Assembly: GCA_029262035.1 (NCBI GenBank)
Contig: JAJDAE010000317.1
Location: 1-53,624, forward strand
Direction of reading: 5' to 3'
DNA: 53,624 nucleotides
From: Candidatus Zhuqueibacterota bacterium
GTDB taxonomy: Bacteria > Zhuqueibacterota > Zhuqueibacteria > Oceanimicrobiales > Oceanimicrobiaceae
The notes beneath the pieces were generated by a model that saw only the letters and a list, made by a program, of their open reading frames with translations, made no database searches and was not told the DNA's origin. The translations under genes were made by a program, and so were the position numbers. Within the stretch, counting starts at the first letter, position 1. Each line of letters begins with the position of its first letter. Below are positions 36,166-46,044 of this stretch, one piece after another.

Positions 36166-36560
36166 AATACCTTTATAAAAAACAAAGCTGTTCCGACACC
36201 TAGTAAATTAGCAAGAATATCTTTAAAGCCGGGATGTCCTTTTTTACTTTTGAGGTCATAAATTTCTTTGGTTATACCTAATCCGGTAACGCTAAATGTA
36301 CTGATATAAGTCGCCGAACTTTCGGGGCTCTTTACAGTTTGATTCAAAAAAACATAACCATACGCAGTTAAAAAACCGCTTACAAGAAAATGCTGCAATT
36401 TATCTTTTCCCAACCAGGGATCGTTTGTTGTCTCACTTTTTAAAATTGCCCTGCGCGAAAAACTATTTTCTTGCCGGTTACCACCAGCATTAACATTTCC
36501 AACACAAATACATATTACACCTAAACACAAGGCGGCTATTATATTCTGTGAAGCCTTCAA
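36162..36560 (-). CDS. YfiM/DUF2279-like small membrane protein
   Basis: 132 residues from a TTG at 36560; no ATG is available upstream and the ribosome site is weak. A signal-like segment (IIAALCLGVICICVGNVNAG) is followed by GKDKLQHFLVSGFLTAYGYV, GLGITKEIYDLKSKKGHPGF and DILANLLGVGTALFF. The D-K-x2-H-F, G-x2-K-E-x-Y-D and D-x2-A-N-x2-G residues match the DUF2279/YfiM family. The family is of unknown function and is thought to lie in the outer membrane or periplasm. It overlaps purF by 4 nt and follows the transporter by 2 nt. Confidence 0.7.
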   Translation of the reverse strand: MKASQNIIAALCLGVICICVGNVNAGGNRQENSFSRRAILKSETTNDPWLGKDKLQHFLVSGFLTAYGYVFLNQTVKSPESSATYISTFSVTGLGITKEIYDLKSKKGHPGFKDILANLLGVGTALFFIKVL

Positions 36561-36562
36561 CT

Positions 36563-37936
36563 TTATTGAAATTCTCTACCAAAAATAACTGCAATTATAA
36601 TAATTGCCACTGCAACCGGTGATACAAACCGTAGCAAAAAGTTCCAATGGTTATATTTAAAAAAAGTCTGTTCGCCGTCATGAAATTCTTCTTCTTTGAC
36701 TGAAGATTGCAGTATCCAACCGACAAATACAGCGATCAAAAGCCCACCTATAGGCAACATCCAATTGCTCACCAAATAATCAAATGTATTAAAAAAGCCG
36801 ACAGTAGAGGTTTTCCCAATAATATTCAAATTGGATAGTCCCTGATGGGCGCCATTTGATAAGGCAGATAATATTCCCAGCATAAAAATAAGAAAGCCCG
36901 TGCCTGCGGTTGCCTTTTTCCGCTCCCATTTGAACTCATCTACAAAATATGACACCACAACTTCCAACAATGAAATGGTTGAAGTCAGTGCTGCAAAAGC
37001 AACCAAAGCAAAAAATAAAGGTGCGAAAAAAGTGCCTCCTGGCATCTTCACAAAAATGACCGGCAGGGTTGTAAAAAGAATGCCGGCGCTTTTTGTTGGT
37101 ACTAAATCAAATGAAAAAATAATCGGATAAATCACCATGCAGGCAACCATTGCAATACAGGTATCCAGGCCGCTTACAATTAACGCGGACTTGGGTAAAC
37201 TATCTCCTTTACGCATATAACTACCATATGTAATTATCGTGCCCATTCCCAGACTAAGTGTGAAAAAGGAATGCCCAACAGCTTCCAAGACGGAATCAAA
37301 AGTTAATTCTGAAAAATTTGGTCTGAAAAGAAAAGTCAGCGCTTTTCCTGCGCCCCCCGTCTGTAACGACTGAATGAGAAGAATCACAAAAATCCCAAGC
37401 AGAACGGGCATTAAAATTTTAGTAACGCGCTCAATGCCTTTAGCAACTCCCCCCATTATTACAAATACAGTCAGAGACATAAAGAGGCCATGCCAAAAAA
37501 CTTGCTTAAATGGATTCGTCACAAAAGTACCGAACTGATTCCCGACCTCCTGTTCCGATAACCCATTAAATGAACCGGACACAGATTTAAAAAAATATTC
37601 CAAAGTCCAGCCGGCAATAACACTGTAATATGAAAGCAATACAAAGCCGGTAACCACCCCCAGACCACCTACGATTTTCCATTTGTTCCCCCCCAACTCC
37701 TTGAAGGCGCCTACTGCATTTTTTTGGGTTTTCCGACCAATCAACATTTCCGCAGTCATTATTGGTATACCAATAGCAACGATACAGAGCAAGTAGACAA
37801 GCACAAAAGCGCCACCATCATTCTCATAAGTTATATATGGAAACTTCCAAATATTACCAAGTCCAATGGCAGAACCTGCTGCAGCAACCACAAATCCAAA
37901 CCGCGAAGACCAACTACCTCTATCGTTATTACTCAT
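36563..37936 (-). CDS. Neurotransmitter:sodium symporter (NSS/SNF) family transporter
   Basis: 457 residues, about 11 membrane helices. The N-terminus WSSRFGFVVAAAGSAIGLGN then IWKFPYITYENDGGAFVLVY holds the unwound TM1 Na+/substrate site of LeuT-type carriers. AALTSTISLLEVVVSYFVDE, with the TS pair, is the TM8 sodium-site region. The length and 11-helix count match bacterial TyrT/MhsT-like members. It imports an amino acid or related amine with Na+. GAGGGAGAT lies directly before the ATG. Substrate is unknown. Confidence 0.92.
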   Translation of the reverse strand: MSNNDRGSWSSRFGFVVAAAGSAIGLGNIWKFPYITYENDGGAFVLVYLLCIVAIGIPIMTAEMLIGRKTQKNAVGAFKELGGNKWKIVGGLGVVTGFVLLSYYSVIAGWTLEYFFKSVSGSFNGLSEQEVGNQFGTFVTNPFKQVFWHGLFMSLTVFVIMGGVAKGIERVTKILMPVLLGIFVILLIQSLQTGGAGKALTFLFRPNFSELTFDSVLEAVGHSFFTLSLGMGTIITYGSYMRKGDSLPKSALIVSGLDTCIAMVACMVIYPIIFSFDLVPTKSAGILFTTLPVIFVKMPGGTFFAPLFFALVAFAALTSTISLLEVVVSYFVDEFKWERKKATAGTGFLIFMLGILSALSNGAHQGLSNLNIIGKTSTVGFFNTFDYLVSNWMLPIGGLLIAVFVGWILQSSVKEEEFHDGEQTFFKYNHWNFLLRFVSPVAVAIIIIAVIFGREFQ

Positions 37937-37994
37937 ATCTCCCTCTCCATAAATATCTAATCATTACAGCATAAATAATAAAAAAAGCGGTGTT

Positions 37995-38507
37995 TTAGAA
38001 ATTTGCACGTAATGAAAGCCCCCAAAATCCAACCTGCTCCCCACCCTGATTTATTCCACCCACACGAAGTGCTAAATCCGGCCCGGCATCGAAGTCATAT
38101 AAATGTGCATCAATGTAAGCATCGATCATACTCAAAAGTACTGCTGCGCCCATCCACCAAAAAGTCAGGTTTCGTCTATCCTTATAAAAATTCTGTTCTT
38201 CTAAAGACAGAGCAGTTTGAACCTTGTTATTATAACGAATTGCCAGCCCAATGAAAGTACCTTGAGTTGCAACAACCAATAAACTTTTTATAATTTGTTT
38301 ATTATAGAACTGACCCCATCCAGGAAGCGCCAACGATCGTAACATAGCACCTTTTGGCGACTTAGTAACAAGCTGTGATTTCTCTGTTTTCTGCAAACTG
38401 TCATTTGGCATTTTTTGATAAAGAGGAAAACTATAACAGGCTCCAACCTCTGGGGCACTCACATGTAACTGAGCGGCCAATACCATAATAAAAACAAGAG
38501 CTTTCAC
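37995..38507 (-). CDS. DUF5683-like membrane protein
   Basis: 170 residues, start GTG at 38507. A signal peptide (MKALVFIMVLAAQLHVSA) is followed by GAMLRSLALPGWGQFYNKQI then IKSLLVVATQGTFIGLA, and LTFWWMGAAVLLSMIDAYID then AHLYDFD. The P-G-W-G-Q-x-Y-N and D-A-Y-x-D-A-H-L-x-x-F-D residues are the DUF5683 hallmarks seen across Bacteroidota. Function unknown; two hydrophobic hairpins suggest an envelope protein. A promoter-like pair lies upstream at 38539-38566. Confidence 0.8.
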   Translation of the reverse strand: MKALVFIMVLAAQLHVSAPEVGACYSFPLYQKMPNDSLQKTEKSQLVTKSPKGAMLRSLALPGWGQFYNKQIIKSLLVVATQGTFIGLAIRYNNKVQTALSLEEQNFYKDRRNLTFWWMGAAVLLSMIDAYIDAHLYDFDAGPDLALRVGGINQGGEQVGFWGLSLRANF

Positions 38508-38538
38508 TTCAACGCCATAAAATCTTAAAGAAGAGATG

Positions 38539-38566
38539 AATATACAAACATAATTTAAAAAATCAA
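38539..38566 (-). promoter_or_regulatory. Candidate sigma-70 promoter of the DUF5683-like gene
   Basis: On the minus strand TTGATT and TATATT are 16 nt apart, about 32 nt before the GTG start. The surrounding 120 nt are AT-rich with no reading frame, fitting a promoter region, but AT richness also raises the chance of a random match. Confidence 0.45.
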
Positions 38567-38630
38567 AGATTAGACTCGAAATTTATTTTCCAATGAAAGC
38601 TTGAATCCCGTTCAAAAATCCTGAGGTATT

Positions 38631-38816
38631 TTATGTTATATCTTCGAAATCTGCGTCTTCAATATCTTGATTTCCCAAATCCAAAGGTGGCTTTTGTTGC
38701 TGATTGGAATTTTCTACTTTATTCTTATTTTTGGTACCGGTTAGACTTGCAGTAAAAATTCTAACTACTTTTGTTATAAAATAAAAAAGGAAACCCCAAA
38801 TAATCAATTTTAACAT
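38631..38816 (-). CDS. Small membrane protein, DUF4834-like
   Basis: 61 residues. An N-terminal membrane helix (MLKLIIWGFLFYFITKVV then RIF) is followed by a polar, Gln/Asn-rich linker and an acidic end (DIEDADFEDIT). This layout, one helix plus a tail ending in an Asp-Phe-Glu-like motif, is like the small DUF4834 proteins of Bacteroidota. Function unknown. It lies 6 nt after the deoxynucleoside kinase gene and is probably co-transcribed with it and the folate genes. Confidence 0.6.
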   Translation of the reverse strand: MLKLIIWGFLFYFITKVVRIFTASLTGTKNKNKVENSNQQQKPPLDLGNQDIEDADFEDIT

Positions 38817-38822
38817 AATTAT

Positions 38823-39461
38823 TTATTTACCCGGTGAATAATATTGTGTACCTGAAATAGGTTTAATGGCATTGTTTACCAGATCTTCAAAATCTTCTTC
38901 CCGGTTAACAAAATCGATTTCCGTTGAATTAATAATTAACAATGGCGAATCGCTGTAATTGAAGAAAAATTGATTATAGGCTTCATTTAACTCGCGGATA
39001 TATTCCTCAGAAATCACCCGTTCATAATCGCGATTACGTTTTTTTATATTATAAATTAACCGCTCCGTATTGGACTGTAAATAGATGACGAGGTCTGGTT
39101 TGGCAATATCTTGTTCAAGCATATAAGCTATTTTATCGTAAAGGAGCAGCTCTCGATTTTCAAGATTAATTGTGGCAAAAATTCGATCCTTGGCAAAAAT
39201 ATAATCTGCGATAATTAAGTCATGAAAAAGTTCTCTTTGTGGAATTTGCTGCTGTTGCCGGTAACGGCTCAACAAAAAAAATAATTGTGTCGGGAAAGCA
39301 AATTGCCTTGGATTTAAATAGAAGTCTTTTAAGAATGGGTTTTCGTCTTGTTTTTCCAGGACTTCCTTACCACCAAAGTGCTCGGTTAATTTCTTTGTGA
39401 GACTCGTTTTGCCCGCGCCGATAACGCCTTCAATTGCAATATATTGGAGAGATGCGGCCAT
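38823..39461 (-). CDS. Deoxynucleoside kinase
   Basis: 212 residues. P-loop IAIEGVIGAGKTSLTKKL at the N-terminus, FLLSRYRQQQQ, LIADYIFAKDRIFA (the D-R region that contacts the nucleoside) and ERLIYNIKKRNRDYERVI (the arginine-rich lid) are those of the dCK/dGK/dAK family. It phosphorylates a deoxynucleoside with ATP in salvage. Specificity between deoxyadenosine and deoxyguanosine cannot be read. It starts 8 nt after folK, an order also seen in Bacteroidota. Confidence 0.92.
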   Translation of the reverse strand: MAASLQYIAIEGVIGAGKTSLTKKLTEHFGGKEVLEKQDENPFLKDFYLNPRQFAFPTQLFFLLSRYRQQQQIPQRELFHDLIIADYIFAKDRIFATINLENRELLLYDKIAYMLEQDIAKPDLVIYLQSNTERLIYNIKKRNRDYERVISEEYIRELNEAYNQFFFNYSDSPLLIINSTEIDFVNREEDFEDLVNNAIKPISGTQYYSPGK

Positions 39462-39469
39462 GGTGAATA

Positions 39470-39973
39470 TTAAAACTCGATTTTTGATTTAGAAGTGTGA
39501 AGTGTTATTTCATTGCTTGATATGTTGAGGTAATCAACGCAAGTTTGCTTTGATGAAACCATAAATCCCGGAGCCAACTCACTCATAGGAACCTGAACAA
39601 AGCTTCTGTTTTTATTTTCCGGGTGCGGGATGGTTAACACACTACTGTTTATCAGCTTTTCACCCCAAAACAATATATCAATATCGATAATTCTTGGTCC
39701 CCACTTAATGTCTTTAACGCGACCCAGGTTCTGCTCAATTTTTTGTAAAACAGAAAAAAAGTTCAACGGCTGAATCCATGTAGAGACTTGCACGACCATA
39801 TTAAAAAACCTGCCCTGTTGCAAATAACCAACCGGTGCTGTTTCATAAATTGAAGAAAAGTCTAATATGTATGTAGTTGGGATATCAGATATTCTGGCAA
39901 GGGCAGATTGAATATTCTTCAACCTGTCGCCAATATTGGTACCTAATCCCAAAAACACGCAATCCTCAAACAT
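39470..39973 (-). CDS. folK: 6-hydroxymethyl-7,8-dihydropterin pyrophosphokinase
   Basis: 167 residues from the ATG at 39973; a longer frame from a TTG overlaps folB and is less likely. VFLGLGTNIGDRLKNIQSAL, SSIYETAPVGYLQQG, FFNMVVQVST, and WGPRIIDIDILFWGEKLI are the HPPK signatures, with the Asp pair DIDIL binding Mg2+. It transfers pyrophosphate from ATP to hydroxymethyl-dihydropterin in folate synthesis. The start is 4 nt after the folB stop, so the two steps are coupled. Confidence 0.95.
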   Translation of the reverse strand: MFEDCVFLGLGTNIGDRLKNIQSALARISDIPTTYILDFSSIYETAPVGYLQQGRFFNMVVQVSTWIQPLNFFSVLQKIEQNLGRVKDIKWGPRIIDIDILFWGEKLINSSVLTIPHPENKNRSFVQVPMSELAPGFMVSSKQTCVDYLNISSNEITLHTSKSKIEF

Positions 39974-39977
39974 TTGC

Positions 39978-40343
39978 TCACGTGGGTTTCCGGACAATTT
40001 CGACTTCTATACCGTCTTGCAAACCCCTGATTGGTGCATGTGGTTTTCGAATTCGAACCAGCACTTCTGACGATTTATATTTTCCCAAAATATTAGTAGC
40101 AATATTTTCCGCCATTGTTTCAACCAAATTGAACTTATTGTTCATCACAACACCTTCAACCGTATCGAACACCTGGTATAAATCTATGGTGTCCTTCAAT
40201 TTATCAGTCAACGCAGCCGATGAATTATCCACTCTGAGTTCGATATCAACTTCAAACCTTTGGCCGATTTCTTTTTCTTCATCCCACACCCCATGATATG
40301 CGTGGAATGTCATGTTTTTTAATCTGATGATATCTGAAGCCAA
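39978..40343 (-). CDS. folB: Dihydroneopterin aldolase
   Basis: 121 residues, start TTG at 40343 with GGGAG 7 nt upstream. FHAYHGVWDEEKEIGQRFEV is the pterin-binding start of FolB. The catalytic Lys sits in RIRKPHAPIRG, and NLVETMAENIATNIL completes the family pattern. It cleaves dihydroneopterin to hydroxymethyl-dihydropterin and glycolaldehyde. It heads the folB-folK-kinase run and lies just beyond the groEL terminator. Confidence 0.94.
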   Translation of the reverse strand: MASDIIRLKNMTFHAYHGVWDEEKEIGQRFEVDIELRVDNSSAALTDKLKDTIDLYQVFDTVEGVVMNNKFNLVETMAENIATNILGKYKSSEVLVRIRKPHAPIRGLQDGIEVEIVRKPT

Positions 40344-40436
40344 TGGGTAACTCCCTACCTCAACCAGTAATTTTATAGTAAGTTGCTATTTTATATATGG
40401 GGACGAATATATCAAAATATCGTTCATTAGTCAAGA

Positions 40437-40471
40437 CAAAAAAGGGTCGTCCATATTGGATGAACGACCCT
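40437..40471 (-). terminator. Rho-independent terminator of groESL
   Basis: On the minus strand AGGGTCGT pairs with ACGACCCT around a 13-nt loop, and six T follow. It lies about 31 nt after the groEL stop codon. It is the clearest terminator in the window and separates groESL from folB. Confidence 0.9.
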
Positions 40472-40501
40472 GATTTTACAAATATTTGAATCGACGAAAA
40501 T

Positions 40502-42148
<1,647 letters not shown>

Positions 42149-42201
42149 TTAAAGCCTCCATGACTTTCTCAAGTTAATCAAATTCTAATGGTAATAAATT
42201 A

Positions 42202-42486
42202 CTATATAACTGCTAAAATATCGCTTTCTCTCATTATCAGGTACTCATCTCCGTCGATTGTTACTTCAGTACCGGAATACTTTCCGTAGAGAACCTTGTC
42301 GCCCTTTTTCACTTCCATCGCAACTTTGCTGCCAGCATCGCTAATCTTACCAGGCCCTACTGCAACAATTTCACCTTCCTGGGGCTTTTCTTTAGCGGTA
42401 TCAGGAATAATAATACTTCCCTGTGTTTTTTCTTCCGGATCATTCGACTTAACGATAACGCGATCCGCCAAAGGCTTTACATTCAT
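42202..42486 (-). CDS. groES: Co-chaperonin GroES (10 kDa)
   Basis: 94 residues from the ATG at 42486. AGGAGG lies 6 nt before this ATG but touches the in-frame ATG at 42492, so the inner start is favoured, giving the usual [13 protein letters not shown] beginning. The mobile loop ([19 protein letters not shown]) and [20 protein letters not shown] complete the fold. Seven subunits cap GroEL. First gene of the groESL operon. Confidence 0.97.
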   Translation of the reverse strand: MNVKPLADRVIVKSNDPEEKTQGSIIIPDTAKEKPQEGEIVAVGPGKISDAGSKVAMEVKKGDKVLYGKYSGTEVTIDGDEYLIMRESDILAVI

Positions 42487-42530
42487 ATACATCCTCCTAA
42501 AAATTTAGAATTGTTAATTAAACTCTTTTG

Positions 42531-42557
42531 TTAGCACTCAACTCTGATGAGTGCTAA
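42531..42557 (-). promoter_or_regulatory. CIRCE operator (HrcA binding site) of groESL
   Basis: A perfect inverted repeat TTAGCACTC-N9-GAGTGCTAA. It begins about 14 nt downstream of the -10 box and ends about 45 nt before the groES start, covering the expected transcription start region. The heat-shock repressor HrcA binds this sequence; hrcA itself is not in the window, so it acts in trans. Confidence 0.97.
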
Positions 42558-42570
42558 ATAATTCGGCATG

Positions 42571-42599
42571 AATATATGTAACAGGAAATAAAATGTCAA
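42571..42599 (-). promoter_or_regulatory. Sigma-70 promoter of groESL
   Basis: On the minus strand a perfect TTGACA (complement of 42594-42599) and TATATT (complement of 42571-42576) are exactly 17 nt apart. The CIRCE element follows immediately, the standard arrangement for HrcA repression. Confidence 0.9.
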
Positions 42600-42769
42600 G
42601 CATTTTTAAACAAAAAATCATATTTTAATAAATTGTAAAAAATACACTTAAACGGAAAGAACAATATAAAAAGTTGGATTTGGGAAAGCCAAAAAACTAA
42701 ATGAATTTTAAATCAAAAAAAATACATATAGCTGAAGTAGGATTCTTAAAAAGAAGAATTTTGATTTTA

Positions 42770-43963
42770 TTAACCACGCATCCTTTTAACCTCCTGGTCG
42801 GTGGCGCCAAGGCAATATTGCAACCCCAAAAGATTTGAAGAGGTTAACTGCCCATCGGCAACCTTCTTTAACAAATCATGAGCGTTAAAAGCGATTCCCA
42901 AGCCACTATTCTGGAGCATAATTGCATCATTTGCGCCATCGCCAACGGCTACAATTTCTTCCATAGATATACCTTCTTTTTCGGCGATTTCGTTGACAAT
43001 ATTCCCTTTTCCTTCTGCGTCAATAATTCGACCTTTTACTTCACCGGTCAGTTTCCCATCTTTAATTTGCAAATCATTGGCGAAAGCATAATCAAAGCCA
43101 AGTTGATTTTTTAACTTCTCAGCAAAAAACCTGAAACCGCCTGAAATTAGCGCGAGTTTGAATCCCATCGCCTTCAGTGTGGAAATAAGCTCATAGGTAC
43201 CGCTGGTCAAGCGCATGGAGTCAGCAACTTCTTCAAGAATATTAACAGGCAACCCCTTCAATAAGGCAACTCGTTCGCGCAAGGCATCTTTAAATGCAAT
43301 TTCTCCGGCCATGGCCTTGTTCGTAATTTTGGAAACCTGCTCCCCGACTTTGGCTGCTTTAGCAAGCTCATCGATAACTTCGCCATCAATAATAGTTTTG
43401 TCCATGTCGAATACAACCAGGCGCCTCCTTCGGCGAAAAGGTGTATCAGGCTGAATGATGGTATCGAAACCGACTTCGTCGCAGGTTTTTTGAATAACCT
43501 CTTTCAGGACGGATAGGTCACGTAAATCGGAAGCATCGACCAACATCTCCAGTACCACTAATTCTTCACTGGCAAGATGGTGCATGCGCTCAATATTGAC
43601 TCTAAAGTTTGCGAGGGTATTACTTATGGCTTTCAGGATGCCAACTTTATCACGTCCGATTATGGTAAAAACCTGTAGATTCTTTTCCACCGCTTTTGAC
43701 GCAATTGCCGGCTCAACCAAGTCGATATTAACATCCAGAGACAAGGCTTTTGCTTTTTCTTTCAATCGGGTATATGCATCTTCAGAACGGTCATTTTGCG
43801 CGATGGGCTCAATAATCATAAACATGATAAAAATTCCATGTAACGCATTTTGCTCAACGGCAACTATATTCAATTTTGAGTCAGTTACAATGCTGCAGAC
43901 ATCTGCAATTATATAAGGTTGGTTGTTCCCCAAAACGGTTAATACAATGAGTTTTTCTGTCAT
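42770..43963 (-). CDS. serB: Phosphoserine phosphatase with ACT domains
   Basis: 397 residues. Two N-terminal ACT-type regulatory domains (about 1-80 and 95-175, for example TVLGNNQPYIIADVCSIVTD and FTIIGRDKVGILKAISNTLA) are followed by a HAD domain. The nucleophile motif is VVFDMDKTIIDGEVIDELA (DxDxT). ALISGGFRFFAEKLKNQLGF and EIVAVGDGANDAIMLQNSGL are motifs II-IV. It hydrolyses phosphoserine in serine synthesis; the ACT domains suggest feedback by serine. A strong promoter lies 45-73 nt upstream, so it is a separate unit from groESL. Confidence 0.94.
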   Translation of the reverse strand: MTEKLIVLTVLGNNQPYIIADVCSIVTDSKLNIVAVEQNALHGIFIMFMIIEPIAQNDRSEDAYTRLKEKAKALSLDVNIDLVEPAIASKAVEKNLQVFTIIGRDKVGILKAISNTLANFRVNIERMHHLASEELVVLEMLVDASDLRDLSVLKEVIQKTCDEVGFDTIIQPDTPFRRRRRLVVFDMDKTIIDGEVIDELAKAAKVGEQVSKITNKAMAGEIAFKDALRERVALLKGLPVNILEEVADSMRLTSGTYELISTLKAMGFKLALISGGFRFFAEKLKNQLGFDYAFANDLQIKDGKLTGEVKGRIIDAEGKGNIVNEIAEKEGISMEEIVAVGDGANDAIMLQNSGLGIAFNAHDLLKKVADGQLTSSNLLGLQYCLGATDQEVKRMRG

Positions 43964-44007
43964 CTCGAGCTGCGAATTATGGTGAATTTCAATAAAATTA
44001 AGTACGG

Positions 44008-44036
44008 AGTGTATTAAGAAAACTCAAGAATGTCAA
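44008..44036 (-). promoter_or_regulatory. Sigma-70 promoter of serB
   Basis: On the minus strand TTGACA (complement of 44031-44036) and TACACT (complement of 44008-44013) are 17 nt apart. The ATG of serB follows 45 nt after the -10 box. Confidence 0.8.
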
Positions 44037-44099
44037 GGCAATAAAAGGGAGACTAAAATATCCGGAACCCTGCTCGCTTAACCTGGTACGAAGGGGGAG

Positions 44100-45833
44100 T
44101 TAAAAAGAAAAACTCACTTCAAAATCAAAAAGCGTATTTTGCGAGTCACCCGATTCATCTTCAAGGCTGCGATCATCGTCAAAGTTTGCCAGCACAGTTA
44201 GCCGCCATTGGGGAGACAGTGTCCAGGTGAGAAAAATTAACAGGGAATTGTTACTCCGATCTGAATAAAGGCTATAACTGCTGGAATTTATCGAAGCCAA
44301 ATCCGTGTTCAAACGAATGGTGGTTGAATTTGTCAAAGAGGTATTGGGATACCTTCTAAACAAAAAAGCCTCACGCACTGTTAAAATGAGGCTGTTAATC
44401 TTAAAAACCTCAAGTGTGACGACGGGGCCGTATTCATAAAAATCTTCGAACTCAATGCTATAAACTGAGGAAACTGCATCCGTGACTGCATCGGAACTCT
44501 GGTCAAATTGAGCGAGTAATTTTTCATGAGTTTCTATGCCATAATGAAACCCGGCGCCGATCTTCCAATTTTGATTTAGCGTAAACATCATTTCAGGTTC
44601 AACATCCCAATTAAGCACATCAGGCAAACTATTTTCATTCACAAAGTCGTACTGGCGTTTGGTGAGAGAACCATCTAACTTCAAACCAAACCAATTTGTA
44701 AAATTCCACTCGATATCACCGGTAAAATAATTCTCCCAATAATCCTGTAGAAAATAATCCGCAGGTACATTTAGATAATTTCTGAACCTTAGTTCGTTGT
44801 CCAGGTTCAAACTTAGTCTGCTCCCAAAACCTTGACTCAAGCCAAGTAAAAAACCATTTTCTTTATAATCATTAATATCATTTTCCCGGTGCTGTCTTTG
44901 AACATTCCGGTAGCGTAAACTCAACTGTGAACTAAACCCCCAATTTAACCTGGAAGTCAAATCAAAAGAATTATTAATGTAACTCGAATAAATACTATCA
45001 CTCTCAACATAGTTGCGGATCTGAAAATCATCGCCGACTTCAAACGAAAAAGGCTTCACATTAAAAATGAAATCAAGGCTGGATAAATTTTGCAGGTACT
45101 TCAGGTCGAAATCACCATAGAATGAAGTCCCCTCAAAGCGGTTTTTAAAACGCCATTTTGCGGATGGTGACACACGCCAACTGTAATCAAAATAGGCTTC
45201 TCCCGAAAGATAGTCCTTGCTGTATTTAAAAAATGTATGGCCATTTAGTTGAGAGCCATTGGCGGAGGTGTAATCCATGCTAAACCTGACGCCGCTGAAA
45301 GGATTGCCGTTGCTTTCCAGAAAAGTGCTGTCTTCTTCCAAAATCTTCAGGCTAAATTCCTGCCGCCACAAGTCAACTCCGCTGATTAACTCATTCGACC
45401 ATTTTAATTTAGATTTATTAGAGCCAAGTCCATATCCAAAGCTTTCATCAAAAAGTGATGCATTTAAGTTTGTTTCTCCTGTTTCGGATTCTGATGGTTT
45501 GAGCAACTCCCAAATCGAATCGAGCCACAAATTTGCCATGTAAAAATCGTTGTTTTGCGATGCGGTTTTTGCTTCATTCAATAATTCCGGAAGCTGTTTT
45601 GCAACAAACGGATCCTCCATTACAGCCGGGTTTTGCTTTACCCATCTCTGTAATCGCAAGGCGCTAATTTTGTAGAGGGTCTCTTCATTCCAGTTTTCTT
45701 CACTTAATGAATCCAATTCTGTACTCGAACCCAGCCCGGAATTAGACTCACAAAATCCTTTCGGCAGAAAGAACACCAGGGAGAAGACCGGAACTAAAAT
45801 AAACCTAAAGAAACTGAGAATATTTTTTTTCAA
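44100..45833 (-). CDS. Predicted outer-membrane beta-barrel protein, family not recognised
   Basis: 577 residues; the only in-frame start is TTG at 45833, 4 nt after the stop of the 42-residue gene, with no clear ribosome site, suggesting coupled translation. Signal peptide MKKNILSFFRFILVPVFSLV, then a helical region to about residue 115 (RLQRWVKQNPAVMEDPFV). About 18-22 amphipathic strands rich in Phe, Tyr, Trp and Asn follow (GHTFFKYSKDYLSGEAYFDY, FTGDIEWNFTNWFGLKLDGS). The chain ends FDFEVSFSF, a C-terminal aromatic typical of barrel proteins assembled by BAM. Could be a porin, transporter or adhesin scaffold. Its upstream neighbours are all exported or membrane proteins. Confidence 0.65.
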   Translation of the reverse strand: MKKNILSFFRFILVPVFSLVFFLPKGFCESNSGLGSSTELDSLSEENWNEETLYKISALRLQRWVKQNPAVMEDPFVAKQLPELLNEAKTASQNNDFYMANLWLDSIWELLKPSESETGETNLNASLFDESFGYGLGSNKSKLKWSNELISGVDLWRQEFSLKILEEDSTFLESNGNPFSGVRFSMDYTSANGSQLNGHTFFKYSKDYLSGEAYFDYSWRVSPSAKWRFKNRFEGTSFYGDFDLKYLQNLSSLDFIFNVKPFSFEVGDDFQIRNYVESDSIYSSYINNSFDLTSRLNWGFSSQLSLRYRNVQRQHRENDINDYKENGFLLGLSQGFGSRLSLNLDNELRFRNYLNVPADYFLQDYWENYFTGDIEWNFTNWFGLKLDGSLTKRQYDFVNENSLPDVLNWDVEPEMMFTLNQNWKIGAGFHYGIETHEKLLAQFDQSSDAVTDAVSSVYSIEFEDFYEYGPVVTLEVFKINSLILTVREAFLFRRYPNTSLTNSTTIRLNTDLASINSSSYSLYSDRSNNSLLIFLTWTLSPQWRLTVLANFDDDRSLEDESGDSQNTLFDFEVSFSF

Positions 45834-45837
45834 ATTG

Positions 45838-45966
45838 CTATCTGAATAAAATAGAAACGATTATAAGCACCACGAAAATCAGAATGATCACCGGCAGTGC
45901 CGCTTGACCTAAAGTGATTTCTTTGCTGATTGTTTTTACAGGGCGAACTTTTTGATTAAGCAACAT
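45838..45966 (-). CDS. 42-residue single-helix membrane protein
   Basis: A short frame (ATG 45966 to TAG 45838). MLLNQKVRPVKTISKEITLG forms a basic N-terminus; the remaining 22 residues (ALPVIILIFVVLIIVSILFR in part) form one strongly hydrophobic helix. GGTG lies 6 nt upstream. It fits exactly between the T9SS-cargo gene (78 nt before) and the barrel gene (4 nt after), which itself lacks a ribosome site. That argues for a real, coupled gene. Possible roles: small membrane subunit or assembly factor. Function unknown. Confidence 0.6.
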   Translation of the reverse strand: MLLNQKVRPVKTISKEITLGQAALPVIILIFVVLIIVSILFR

Positions 45967-46044
45967 TTCTGCACCATATCTTATTAAAACGAGGATTCGG
46001 TGCCAACAACTTATACCGAATGAGCACCGAATCCCCGATTAAAT

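Noticed and set aside
42740-42765. An AT-rich ATTCTT/AAGAAT stem after serB
   Set aside because: The stem has six A/T-rich pairs and no U run on the minus strand; too weak to call a terminator.
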